Assembly (NCBI GenBank): GCA_949987705.1 | Contig: OX465281.1 | Coordinates: forward strand, 162,392,393-162,456,392 | From: Thereva unica | Taxonomy: Eukaryota > Arthropoda > Insecta > Diptera > Therevidae | DNA: 64,000 nt | Direction: 5' to 3' | Part shown: one piece after another, positions 32,611 to 42,319 of the stretch | Position numbering within the stretch: the first letter of the stretch is position 1 | Layout: each line of letters begins with the position of its first letter | The notes under the pieces: generated by a model | What the model was told of the DNA's origin: nothing | Database searches by the model: none | What the model saw: the letters and a program-made list of their open reading frames with translations, nothing else | Made by a program: the position numbers and the translations under genes

Positions 32611-33716
32611 TGTTAGGGCTTAGAATGCCTAAAACTCAGTGGACTACAGGGCAGCTTAAGAAATAAACCTTGTTTGACGATTCGAACTTTTATTTTACAA
32701 TTTTTAACCTTTTTACAATTTTAAAATTCAATATAAATTCACTAATTCAAATAAACATTAATTTAACTATTAAAAAATTCAATAAAATTCACAATCCAAA
32801 AATATTTAATTCATAAAATTTCACAATTCTTTAATTCTGAATGTAGTCCTTTTTCTTGATAAACTGAATTTACTCCAATTATTAATGTCCAGAATGTGTC
32901 CTTACACTTCGATGCCACTTGTATCTGAAGATTTAAATTTTATTTTTGTTAGCAATTAGAAATGTACATCAACTCGATACGTAAGATGTACTTGACTATT
33001 GGGAATTTTACATGAACTCGTTCCGTTGCATGTATTTAGGAGTTGGGATAATTTACATGAACTCGACTCGTTCCATGTAAAGTAAATGGGACTTTGGGAT
33101 GAATTTACATCAACTCGTAACGTTAGATGTAAATTATTATTTGAGATTACATGAACTCGACACGTTCCATGTACCTTGGGTTGAGATCACTTGTGTATTA
33201 GAATTTCTTCGAGCTCGAATCGCAACGAAGATCAATTGTGATCTGAAAATTTTCAGCCAGCTGCGGCGATATTTATTTCTCACTTAACAATGGCCGGTCA
33301 ATTCGCCGGGCGAGGTTTTGGTGGGGTAATGCTTCATATGGTTATTTTAGTACTTCATTTATTTTAGTTCTAGTTGATTATGTGTTAGTGCCGGCTGCAG
33401 TTGTCAATTGGATAGTAGGTAATATATTTATTTTGTTTGTTTTTATTATAATATTAATAATAATTTTTTCTTTCCCTTTTCTTTTTATGGCTAATGGATC
33501 TATCTGTGCTGGGATGGAGCTCGAGTTCTGCTTTCAGTGTTGTCAGGTTTGTATAATTTTATAAGAATATTTTCTTGGTGATAAATTTGTTTGTTTACAG
33601 GGATGATGGCTGCGCTGCAATTGTGAGAATTTAAACTGGTCTGCCCAAAATTTGAGAAGTATAATGATTGTTTATGTTATTAATGAATTTTATTTTCAGA
33701 ATGTTAAGATTGAACA
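32611..33716 (-). repeat. BEL-1 3' LTR
   Basis: In sense orientation starts TGTTCAATCTTAACA and ends GCCCTAACA. It contains six similar stem-loops at 32965-33231. No clear TATA box or AATAAA was assigned. Confidence 0.95.
32965..33244. promoter_or_regulatory. Row of six stem-loops with constant 14-nt loops (3' LTR)
   Basis: Hairpins at 32965-32990, 33009-33034, 33052-33081, 33104-33133, 33148-33173 and 33206-33231. Loops fit AACTCGNNNCGTNN (last: AGCTCGAATCGCAA). Stems are 6-8 bp: TACATC/GATGTA in 1 and 4, TACATG/CATGTA in 2, 3 and 5, TCTTCG/CGAAGA in 6. A seventh hairpin, AGATCA-ATTG-TGATCT, overlaps at 33229-33244. Function unknown. Confidence 0.8.
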
Positions 33717-33719
33717 TCC

Positions 33720-33741
33720 TCCCGGGCCTTGAAGCGCTAGC
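33720..33741 (-). promoter_or_regulatory. BEL-1 polypurine region and adjacent hairpin
   Basis: In sense, AAGGCCCGGGAGGA directly precedes the 3' LTR and fits a plus-strand primer. Just upstream, TTGAAGC-GCTA-GCTTCAA is a perfect 7-bp hairpin overlapping the tract. Confidence 0.6.
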
Positions 33742-33873
33742 TTCAATTTTTTGTGTTTATCTTGATATTGTTTTTTTTTTTTGTTTGAAGGATGTTGTTT
33801 GGGTTTTCTCTTTTTTTTTTTTTTCAATAAAAGAAATTTATTTATTATATTTATTGTTTTTATTTATTCAAAC
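33742..33873. other. Non-coding spacer of BEL-1
   Basis: T-rich (plus strand) spacer between the extra ORF and the polypurine region. Confidence 0.5.
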
Positions 33874-34365
33874 TTAATTTGTCCCCCCTTTTTTTGAATT
33901 CGACTGTGTTGTCCACGATTTTATCTTTTTTTGTTGGAGCGTGATCCGGCATCGTCGGTCCTTAAGGAAGGTAAATCTCAGTGTTCCTTCCTTACTTTTG
34001 TGTCGATAGGATCGTTTTGCTGCGTGAATTTTGTCCCAAGGTAAAGATAAACCTTTAATTTTTCGCCATAATGCTGGTTCCACTATGATGTTTGGTGGTG
34101 GTTGGCGTGCCCTATATTCATCCAGTGAGATCCGCCGTTTTTTAGGTGAGCTGGAACTTTGGGCAGTGCTGTGGGTGGATGTCGGCACTTTATGCGGTTG
34201 AGTGCGCCTACGAATTTCCGGGCCGCACGGTATAGCCTCAAAGGGTCTTTTAAGACGTGGTGGCTGTGGTGATGTTGGCCTGGCTAATTTGGTCTTAATT
34301 GACGTTGACTCCGCTCTTGGTGGTGTGGACAATTGTGGTAGATCGTCGATCCACAAATAATCCAT
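33874..34365 (-). CDS. BEL-1 extra ORF (ORF3) in the env position
   Basis: A 163-codon frame on the element's sense strand between pol and the 3' LTR, where some BEL elements carry env. This product has no signal peptide and no membrane segment, so it is not envelope-like. It starts MDYLWIDDLPQLSTPP, has a proline- and serine-rich basic middle, a nuclear-localisation-like SSSPKKRRISLDEYRARQP and a basic C-terminal half (TLRFTFLKDRRCRITLQQKK). The acidic-aromatic start plus disordered basic centre suggests a nucleic-acid-binding accessory protein, which is inference. It would need splicing or reinitiation to be made. BEL-2 has no counterpart. I know no homologue. Confidence 0.6.
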   Translation of the reverse strand: MDYLWIDDLPQLSTPPRAESTSIKTKLARPTSPQPPRLKRPFEAIPCGPEIRRRTQPHKVPTSTHSTAQSSSSPKKRRISLDEYRARQPPPNIIVEPALWRKIKGLSLPWDKIHAAKRSYRHKSKEGTLRFTFLKDRRCRITLQQKKIKSWTTQSNSKKGGTN

Positions 34366-34477
34366 GATTTTTTAAAAGAAAAAATAACACTTTAACTTTC
34401 AGCACGGTTGATATACTAATGATGGAGATGATCTTGCAGAAAAATTTTGTAGAAAATTTAACGGGTTTTCTTAGACG

Positions 34478-35713
34478 TTATTGTTGTAGTATTTCGGAAT
34501 TTTGTTCGACATGGTTTTGATCCTTGCTATATGATATAGAATCTGAAGCTTGGGTTTCATTGACATGGTTGCGTATTATTTGGTTATCGCTGTCGTTAAT
34601 AGGAAGTAGGGCTACCTTTGCGATTGGTCTGCGAATTATAGAGTTCTTTGTTTTAATATCAACTACCCGAATTAGGTTATCGGTGCCTGGATAAACTTTT
34701 ATAATGCGTCCTAACGCCCATTGTAGCGGAGGTAGACGATCTTCTTTAATTAAAACTAAGTCTCCTATTTTCAAATTAGGTTGTGGCTGAAGCCATTTAG
34801 GACGTTGTTGAAGTCGAGCAACATATTCGGTGGACCATCTCTGCCAGAAATGCTGTGTAAGTTGCTGACAAAGTTGCCATCGATTCAAATAATTGGGTTT
34901 ACTCTCTAATAGATCTTGTTGTGGTGGTGCTAATAAGGCATCGCCGATAAGAAAATGGCCTGGAGTTAAAGCACTCAGATCTGTTGAATCTTCGGTCAGT
35001 GGGCATAACGGCCGTGAATTTAAGCATGCCTCAATTTGACTTAGCGTTGTGGCCATTTCTTCGAATGTTAATATGGCGTTTCCGAGGATTCTTCTGAGGT
35101 GATACTTTGTCGATTTAACCCATGCCTCCCATAGGCCACCGAAATGGGGTGAATGTGGAGGGTTAAAATGCCAATTGATGCCTTCATGAGATACGTGGTC
35201 AGCGATTTGATTCTGTTGTTTGTGAACTTCTTTGAGGAATGAGTTTGCGCCAATAAAGTTGGTGCCGCAGTCACTGTACATGTGTTGGCATTTTCCTCTT
35301 CTTGAGATAAAGCGATAAAGTGCTGCTAGAAAGGCTTGCGTGGTAAGTTCACTAACGAGTTCGAGGTGTATGGCTTTTACTGACAAGCAGATAAATACCG
35401 CAATGTATCCTTTGGTTGCAGGAGCTCCTCGTCTCTTGCTGGTTTTGATACTGATTGGTCCGCAAAAATCCACACCCGTGTGCGTAAAAGGCCTTGACAT
35501 CGTGACTCTTTGTGCTGGCAGATTTCCCATTAGTTGACTATTGACTTGCGCTTTCAATCGAAAACATGTCACACATTTGAGTAATACCCGACGAACAGTG
35601 TTACGCCCGTCTAGTATCCAGTATTTTTTCGTAGTAGTGATAAGGTTAATTGAGTTCCGCCGTGCATACATGAATGGTGATACTGAGTAATCAGGAGAAA
35701 GCTTAAAAGACAT
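34478..35713 (-). CDS. BEL-1 integrase region of pol, out of frame with the rest
   Basis: 411 codons: the H-H/C-C zinc domain ends in LLKCVTCFRLKAQ; the DDE core shows GVDFCGP (first D), YSDCGTNF (second D) and FGGLWEAWVKSTK (E), followed by the C-terminal KWLQPQPNLKIGDLVLI and ALGRIIKVYPG block typical of Pao/BEL integrases. It integrates the cDNA. In BEL-2 this region is fused to the upstream pol in one frame. Here a six-A run near 35633-35638, one A short of what would keep frame, splits it off, so the copy is probably inactivated by one base, unless the base is a sequencing error. Confidence 0.92.
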   Translation of the reverse strand: MSFKLSPDYSVSPFMYARRNSINLITTTKKYWILDGRNTVRRVLLKCVTCFRLKAQVNSQLMGNLPAQRVTMSRPFTHTGVDFCGPISIKTSKRRGAPATKGYIAVFICLSVKAIHLELVSELTTQAFLAALYRFISRRGKCQHMYSDCGTNFIGANSFLKEVHKQQNQIADHVSHEGINWHFNPPHSPHFGGLWEAWVKSTKYHLRRILGNAILTFEEMATTLSQIEACLNSRPLCPLTEDSTDLSALTPGHFLIGDALLAPPQQDLLESKPNYLNRWQLCQQLTQHFWQRWSTEYVARLQQRPKWLQPQPNLKIGDLVLIKEDRLPPLQWALGRIIKVYPGTDNLIRVVDIKTKNSIIRRPIAKVALLPINDSDNQIIRNHVNETQASDSISYSKDQNHVEQNSEILQQ

Positions 35714-38700
35714 GAATTATTTAAAATTATGGGATGACGTTCGTCATGACTTATGGGGGCGTTTTGTAGACGTCCGCCGACTCTTAGAATTTTTTCGTTG
35801 TCTATGAATGGGGTCAAATTTTTGAGTTTGCTTTTTGGATGTATAGTCTTATGTAATTCCAGATGACGGAGATCATTGGGAAAGTGTAGTTGTTGATGAA
35901 ACTTCACCCAAAGGTTCGTGGCTCGTTCAAGCTCTTGTGTTGATAGCCAAAGTTGCCTTGGTCCGGGGCGTTTGACTGTACGGAGACAATATGCCGTGAC
36001 GCGAATTAATTTTGAAAATGAGGAGAACCTTTGTAATAGCTCTAACATAAATGGATTTTCATCATACATGGTATGTAACCCGTGAATATGTTTCCTGGTT
36101 TCTAGTTCTGTTTCCTCGAAACTCGGTGAATGAGGCCAGTGGCTGGGATCTTGAACTAGCCAATGAGGTCCGCTCCACCACTGTGTTGTAGTGATCAGTT
36201 CGTTTGGTAGAACTCCTCTGGAAGCGAGGTCAGCTGGATTGTCTTTCGATGAGACATGATGCCATGGTGCATTCCCTATTAATGTGAAGATTTCGCTTAT
36301 GCGATTTGCCACGAAAGTGGTCCACTTTCTTGGTTGTCCTTTTAGCCATGAGAGGACAATTGATGAGTCTGTCCACATGTGTGTTTCGATGTTGTCAAGC
36401 TGTAAGATATTGCGAGTATGCCGTACTAATTTTGCGGCTAATACTGCACCACAAAGTTCCAATCTTGGTATAGATATTTGTTTGATCGGAGCGACTTTAG
36501 TTTTAGAGGTGATGATCTGGATTTTCACGTTGTGGTCCGGGGTAGAGATTCGACAGTAGATCACGGCTGCATAGGCGTTTTGCGAGGCGTCACTAAAGGC
36601 GTGGAGTTGAATGTCCTGAGAGTTCTGAGTAGTTCCTAACCATCGTGGAATGCGAAGCTGTTCAAGTAGGGGGAGTTGAGCCTTTATCATGGACCATGAA
36701 TGTTGTATTTTCGAAGGAACGGGCTCATCCCAGGTACTGCCAAGGATCCACAATGATTGCATCAGAATTTTTGCAGTAATTATCACTGGTGAAATCCAGC
36801 CTAATGGATCATAAAGTTTGGCAATCTCTGATAGAAGCTCTCGTTTGCTCAGCGTATGATGTTCTTGAGTTATATTTATTCTGTAGCTGAATGTGTCAGA
36901 GGAAGGGTACCACATAACACCTAAAGATTTAATGCCTTGATCTGGGTTGATGTCAATAGGATCAGACACTGCTCTATCCTCTTCTGGGATGGTGGCTAGA
37001 ATGGAATTGTCATTTGTAAGCCACTTTTTGAGCTTGAAACCGCCGCGGAGGAGAAGTTCGTTTAAGTCCTTGTGGATTGTTATTGCTTCATTGATCGAAT
37101 CTGCACCCGTGAGTAGATCATCAACGTAGAAATCGTTAAGTATTATTTCGGAAGCCCGTGGATAGGAGTTACGTTCGTCGGTGGCTAGCTGCTGGATTGT
37201 ACGAATTGCTAAGTATGGAGCGCAAGTAACACCAAACGTTACCGTGGTTAGACAGTACTCTTGTAAGGGATTCGAGGGGGATTCTCGCCATATGATCCTT
37301 TGATATGTTACATCGTCTGGATGTACCAATACTTGACGGTACATTTTAACAATATCTGATACCAGCACGAATTTGAATTTCCTCCATCGAGTAAGAACTG
37401 CTATGAGTTCATTCTGCAATGTAGGACCGGTCAGCAACACATCGTTGAGGGAGTGCCCGGAACTAGTTTGTCTCGACGCATCGAATACAATTCGCAGCTT
37501 TGTAGAAGTACTCTCTTTGTAGACTGCATGATGCGGTAAGTAGAAACTTTTGTAGAAGATGGAATTACCTTGCTGTACTTTGGTCTCGTCTTCTGAGTTT
37601 GTTGCTGGAATCATATGTTTTAATTGAATGTACTCATTGATGCACTGAGCATACTCGTCTTTTAACTCTGGGTTTGACAAAAAGCGTCTTTCGAGGTTCA
37701 AGAAACTTCCAATGGCGGCTGCCCGCGACCGTCCTAGTGATTGTTGGTGTTGTTCGCTGATGAAAGGTAACCGCACACAATATCTGCCATCCATGAGACG
37801 TTGATGTGATTCCTGGTAGATTGTTTCGCATTTTTGATCATCTGGATTTATTGCTGGTATGGTTGGAACTTCTTCAATGGCCCAAAATTGTTGTAACTGT
37901 TGGCTGAGAGTTGTTAGCGATACAATAGACGTAAAGGTCTTGGGTGAAGAGAATTCACTGGTATTACTGGATGTTTTCCCGCATAATATCCAGCCTAATA
38001 GAGTCTCTTGTGCGATTGGTTGGTCTTGGAGTCCTTTTCGAATGTTGGGTAATATTAGGGATCCGTAAATATCAGCTCCTAATATTACATCAATTCGTCC
38101 TGGTTGATTAAAGGTGGGGTCAGCCAACTTTATTCCTTCAATATGTTTCCAGTCGATGGGTACAAAGGGTCTTGATGGTAAGAAGGACGTTAAAGTTTTT
38201 AAGACAAGGGCTTGTAGATTCAACTGATAACCCCCGGGCTGAATAACCAGGGCCGTTTCCACCATTGACCGGGAAATTCCTGCGTCGGATTGTTGTACAC
38301 CCAATATGTTCACAAGGACTGGCTTCTTTTGTAGTGATAGTGATTGGGCGGCATATTCTGTCAGAAAGGATGTTTGCGAGCCTGGATCTATGAGTGCTCG
38401 AAAAGTTTTACGTACTTTCCGGGCTCCTTCTAAAGTTACGATTGCAGTAGAGAGAAGAACTTCTTTATACATCGCTGAGTGTAGGGAATTAAGCGTGGCT
38501 GTGGTTTGCATAGATCGTGGCGGAGGTGCTTCGTTCTCTGATTTCGTTGCGGTATTTTGCGGGGGACCTCTATCGGCGTTGTGCAATAGAGTATGATGAC
38601 GTTTGTTGCAATGTCGACATGTAAACTTGCTCGGACAGTTTGCTCCCATATGTCCTCGTCCCAGACAATTGATGCACAAACCATTTTTGCGTGTTATGTG

Positions 38701-39780
38701 ATTTCTCTCTGCTAGTGTTGAATTCATAAATTTAGAACAATTCCTCAACGGGTGATCTTCTCCACATATTTCGCAAGCGTGATGATGTCCTGTGACGAAT
38801 GACTGAATCCTTGGTGGTGTTGAGAGATTTCGTTGGGTTTTACTTGATGATGGCCCCTTTTTTCCTATGGCTTCTAGTGTTCGAAAGCGTGCCTCCAAGA
38901 ATTCGCGTAGCATCGTCCATGATGGTATCTCAGTGCTCTTACTATTGCCTTGCTCCCATAGCTGGAGCGTTTCGGTCGGTAGCTTTTGACCTATCACGTA
39001 GACTATCATCGCGTCCCACTTTTCCACTGCCACTCCGAGATTATAGAGCGCTTGTAGACATTCCGTCGTCACGTCCATCAAATTTCTAATTCCTTGTGCC
39101 GATTCAGAAGATACGGAATATTGATTAAGTAGAAGTTTCAGTTGTGCGTTGACTAACACTCTCTTGTTGTTATACCTCTCTTTTAGGAGATCCCAAGCTG
39201 GAATGTAGTTATCGTTAGTTACTAGTACCTGTCGCAAGAGACCTTCAGCTTCTCCACTTAGATGTAACTTCAAGTATTGAAGTTTCTGTGCGTCAGACAG
39301 ATTATGATCATGAATCAGGCTTGTGTAGAGATCATGAAAAGTTGTCCATTTCCGATAATCTCCAGAGAATTTTTCCAATGAGATTCGTGGAAGCTTGATA
39401 AGATGTTCCTTACTTGACATGGCTATCTCCCTTTCCTGTACTCTGGGAGACTGACTGCCTGCTGCTATTGGTGGATACTCGGTATCATACCGAGATTCTA
39501 TTGCTGCGTAGTGTGTGTAGAAAAATGACTCCATTGCTTCATATAGTTCTTCCTGGAAATATTTGTGGTTTAATATTTCCGAATCGACAGGCTCGTTGTT
39601 TTTTGCCACGAGAATCTGGATATGTGCTCGCTTTATTTCGTTGAATTGCTCTTGAAAATCCTGCAGTCGTTTTTTGTAATATGTTTCCGTTCGCCTTGCG
39701 GAGCCATCCTTTTTGTAATTCTTGATGAAATTTTCCAAGAGATCCTTTCGTGCTATTTGCAATTTGATTTCAGCTTCCAT
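35611..39780 (-). CDS. BEL-1 gag-protease-RT-RNase H polyprotein
   Basis: 1,389 codons from ATG 39780. Gag: the DUF1759-type block LEKFSGDYRKWTTFHDLY near residue 135, then zinc knuckles CEICGEDHPLRNC and CINCLGRGHMGANC and a CRHCNKRHH block near 335-400. Protease (DUF1758 type): ALIDPGSQTSFL near 470. Reverse transcriptase: VSDIVKMYRQVLV (first Asp) and the catalytic YVDDLLTG. RNase H-like: HAFSDASQNAYAAVIY and MWTDSSIVLSWL. The order is that of Pao/BEL elements. It makes particles and cDNA in the cytoplasm. The frame ends after the MHGGTQ block, at a one-base deletion just before the integrase. Confidence 0.95.
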   Translation of the reverse strand: MEAEIKLQIARKDLLENFIKNYKKDGSARRTETYYKKRLQDFQEQFNEIKRAHIQILVAKNNEPVDSEILNHKYFQEELYEAMESFFYTHYAAIESRYDTEYPPIAAGSQSPRVQEREIAMSSKEHLIKLPRISLEKFSGDYRKWTTFHDLYTSLIHDHNLSDAQKLQYLKLHLSGEAEGLLRQVLVTNDNYIPAWDLLKERYNNKRVLVNAQLKLLLNQYSVSSESAQGIRNLMDVTTECLQALYNLGVAVEKWDAMIVYVIGQKLPTETLQLWEQGNSKSTEIPSWTMLREFLEARFRTLEAIGKKGPSSSKTQRNLSTPPRIQSFVTGHHHACEICGEDHPLRNCSKFMNSTLAERNHITRKNGLCINCLGRGHMGANCPSKFTCRHCNKRHHTLLHNADRGPPQNTATKSENEAPPPRSMQTTATLNSLHSAMYKEVLLSTAIVTLEGARKVRKTFRALIDPGSQTSFLTEYAAQSLSLQKKPVLVNILGVQQSDAGISRSMVETALVIQPGGYQLNLQALVLKTLTSFLPSRPFVPIDWKHIEGIKLADPTFNQPGRIDVILGADIYGSLILPNIRKGLQDQPIAQETLLGWILCGKTSSNTSEFSSPKTFTSIVSLTTLSQQLQQFWAIEEVPTIPAINPDDQKCETIYQESHQRLMDGRYCVRLPFISEQHQQSLGRSRAAAIGSFLNLERRFLSNPELKDEYAQCINEYIQLKHMIPATNSEDETKVQQGNSIFYKSFYLPHHAVYKESTSTKLRIVFDASRQTSSGHSLNDVLLTGPTLQNELIAVLTRWRKFKFVLVSDIVKMYRQVLVHPDDVTYQRIIWRESPSNPLQEYCLTTVTFGVTCAPYLAIRTIQQLATDERNSYPRASEIILNDFYVDDLLTGADSINEAITIHKDLNELLLRGGFKLKKWLTNDNSILATIPEEDRAVSDPIDINPDQGIKSLGVMWYPSSDTFSYRINITQEHHTLSKRELLSEIAKLYDPLGWISPVIITAKILMQSLWILGSTWDEPVPSKIQHSWSMIKAQLPLLEQLRIPRWLGTTQNSQDIQLHAFSDASQNAYAAVIYCRISTPDHNVKIQIITSKTKVAPIKQISIPRLELCGAVLAAKLVRHTRNILQLDNIETHMWTDSSIVLSWLKGQPRKWTTFVANRISEIFTLIGNAPWHHVSSKDNPADLASRGVLPNELITTTQWWSGPHWLVQDPSHWPHSPSFEETELETRKHIHGLHTMYDENPFMLELLQRFSSFSKLIRVTAYCLRTVKRPGPRQLWLSTQELERATNLWVKFHQQLHFPNDLRHLELHKTIHPKSKLKNLTPFIDNEKILRVGGRLQNAPISHDERHPIILNNSCLLSFLLITQYHHSCMHGGTQLTLSLLRKNTGY

Positions 39781-39865
39781 CTTTTAATTTGATGTCACTG
39801 GTTAAATTTCTAAGCTACGCTGTGACCACTGAGTACTTTTATGCCGAATCCGGCTCGAAGGACCA
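39781..39865 (-). promoter_or_regulatory. BEL-1 leader with tRNA-Tyr primer-binding site
   Basis: In sense, TTTTGGTCCTTCGAGCCGGA follows the 5' LTR by no more than three extra bases; the TGG...CCGGA part is complementary to the tRNA-Tyr 3' end. The leader to the gag ATG is under 90 nt. Confidence 0.78.
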
Positions 39866-39868
39866 AAA

Positions 39869-40974
39869 TGTTAGGGCTTAGAATGCCTAAAACTCAGTGG
39901 ACTACAGGGCAGCTTAAGAAATAAACCTTGTTTGACGATTCGAACTTTTATTTTACAATTTTTAACCTTTTTACAATTTTAAAATTCAATATAAATTCAC
40001 TAATTCAAATAAACATTAATTTAACTATTAAAAAATTCAATAAAATTCACAATCCAAAAATATTTAATTCATAAAATTTCACAGTTCTTTAATTCTGAAT
40101 GTAGTCCTTTTTCTTGATAAACTGAATTTACTCCAATTATTAATGTCCAGAATGTGTCCTTACACTTCGATGCCACTTGTATCTGAAGATTTAAATTTTA
40201 TTTTTGTTAGCAATTAGAAATGTACATCAACTCGATACGTAAGATGTACTTGACTATTGGGAATTTTACATGAACTCGTTCCGTTGCATGTATTTAGGAG
40301 TTGGGATAATTTACATGAACTCGACTCGTTCCATGTAAAGTAAATGGGACTTTGGGATGAATTTACATCAACTCGTAACGTTAGATGTAAATTATTATTT
40401 GAGATTACATGAACTCGACACGTTCCATGTACCTTGGGTTGAGATCACTTGTGTATTAGAATTTCTTCGAGCTCGAATCGCAACGAAGATCAATTGTGAT
40501 CTGAAAATTTTCAGCCAGCTGCGGCGATATTTATTTCTCACTTAACAATGGCCGGTCAATTCGCCGGGCGAGGTTTTGGTGGGGTAATGCTTCATATGGT
40601 TATTTTAGTACTTCATTTATTTTAGTTCTAGTTGATTATGTGTTAGTGCCGGCTGCAGTTGTCAATTGGATAGTAGGTAATATATTTATTTTGTTTGTTT
40701 TTATTATAATATTAATAATAATTTTTTCTTTCCCTTTTCTTTTTATGGCTAATGGATCTATCTGTGCTGGGATGGAGCTCGAGTTCTGCTTTCAGTGTTG
40801 TCAGGTTTGTATAATTTTATAAGAATATTTTCTTGGTGATAAATTTGTTTGTTTACAGGGATGATGGCTGCGCTGCAATTGTGAGAATTTAAACTGGTCT
40901 GCCCAAAATTTGAGAAGTATAATGATTGTTTATGTTATTAATGAATTTTATTTTCAGAATGTTAAGATTGAACA
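39869..40974 (-). repeat. BEL-1 5' LTR
   Basis: Same as 32611-33716 shifted by 7,258 bp, with a single difference seen. The six hairpins recur at 40223-40489. Confidence 0.95.
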
Positions 40975-42137
40975 GGCACCGACATGGCTGTGTTTGCTAT
41001 TGCGTCGGAAAATGCGAATGACGAAATCAGCAACTTCCAAATGGGCAGATACGTCAACGTCAGTACTAATGAATCACTGTGGCGATTATTGTCATTTCAA
41101 ATTCATGAAAGATATCCCACAGTTGCACATTTAGCAGTGCATTTGGAAAATGGACAAAAAGTTTACTTCACTGAGGCTAATGCGCAGTGGCGGCTCGTCC
41201 TAAGGGGCTAGTGGGGCTTAGCCCCACCAGAAATTTTCGAGAAAATCATATTTTTAATTAATTATTACATGTTATTACATTTTGAATTAATTTCATTTTT
41301 ACAAAAAAAAACTCAAATTTTTTTGCAATTTCTTACATTTTCTAAACAAAAAATTCAACATAATAAACCACAAACAAATTCGAAGTGGAATTTCATAGAC
41401 AAAGTATCAAAAAAGCAAATAAAACAAATAAGAAAACTCTCAGTTCTTTCTCTATCTGACCGAATCATAACGCCATTCCTATTTACATGTAATTCTCGGT
41501 CCTCAGGGGCTATCGTTGAGTCAGCCCCGAAGATGACACATTTTGTATGCAAAATTTCTTGACTGAGACGATGGATTCATCCACTTTTGTTCTACCAAGC
41601 GGGGCTGAAATTTAGTAGCCCCGAGCGATTCATTGGGATTCTCTCACTGGCATGTATGGATTCTCTTGCTCTGTTGGGTTTACTCACGCACATAGAGTGT
41701 CAGTGTTGTCAACTCGTTCCTTTAGTTCTGTTTCTTATATTTCTAAAGGAATTTTGCTTGCATTTGATACTAATTGGCCGAACATTTAGACACCTTTTTA
41801 ACACTTATGGGTTTTATATACGTGAAGGGCTGATTTTATTTAGCCCGTAGCAAATATTTGGCTAGAAATATAGTAAAAAGTAGTAAAAAGAGAAATCCTT
41901 ATTGGAAAAGAGGCTAATTGGATTTAATTTTAGCAGAATGTTTGAAGTTTATTTTTAAGTGAAAAATATGTGCTTGCAAAGTTACGGTAGATATATATTG
42001 AATTATTCGCCAATAAATAGTATTAAATTATTATTGATTTAACTATTTGTTAAATATTAATATACCATTTTTTAATATACATATATATTTTTCTTAGATT
42101 GTATTTATATTGATTTAATTTTTGTTTTTGTTTCAAA

Positions 42138-42319
42138 TGAATCACGTAGATAATTTATTGAAGAAAAATTTTCCTTTGTTGTCATTACAAGAAAAATTAG
42201 AAATTAAACGTTTAGAGCCGCATCAACCATTTCATTTTAAATTAATTTGCACTGCAATATACAAAATTAGAAAATTTTCGTCGTATTGGTCTTCCAAAAA
42301 GGAAATGTCTTACGGTTAA
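42138..42319 (+). pseudogene. hAT transposase, N-terminal fragment
   Basis: Reads VDNLLKKNFPLLSLQEKLEI, then PHQPFHFKLIC and SYWSSKKE, the region preceding the TTF-type zinc finger in ZMYM1-like hAT transposases. The zinc finger and the DDE core that should follow are degraded or deleted (42320-43118); only scattered words remain. Confidence 0.65.

Larger units (their letters stand above)
32606..40979 (-). mobile_element. BEL/Pao LTR retrotransposon BEL-1, complete
   Basis: LTRs of 1,106 bp at 32611-33716 and 39869-40974, apparently differing at one base (CAATTC against CAGTTC), flanked by GGCAC duplications (32606-32610 and 40975-40979). Order in sense: 5' LTR, tRNA-Tyr primer site, gag-protease-RT-RNaseH, integrase one frame off, an extra ORF, polypurine tract, 3' LTR. 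It lies inside a Helitron gene that reads through across the insertion. Almost identical LTRs mean a very recent insertion. Confidence 0.96.

Noticed and set aside
32965..33231. CRISPR-like spacing of short hairpins
   Set aside because: Eukaryotic LTR, stems vary between units, spacers are similar to each other, no cas genes.
33874..34365. BEL-1 ORF3 as an envelope gene
   Set aside because: No signal peptide, no membrane segment, no cleavage site.
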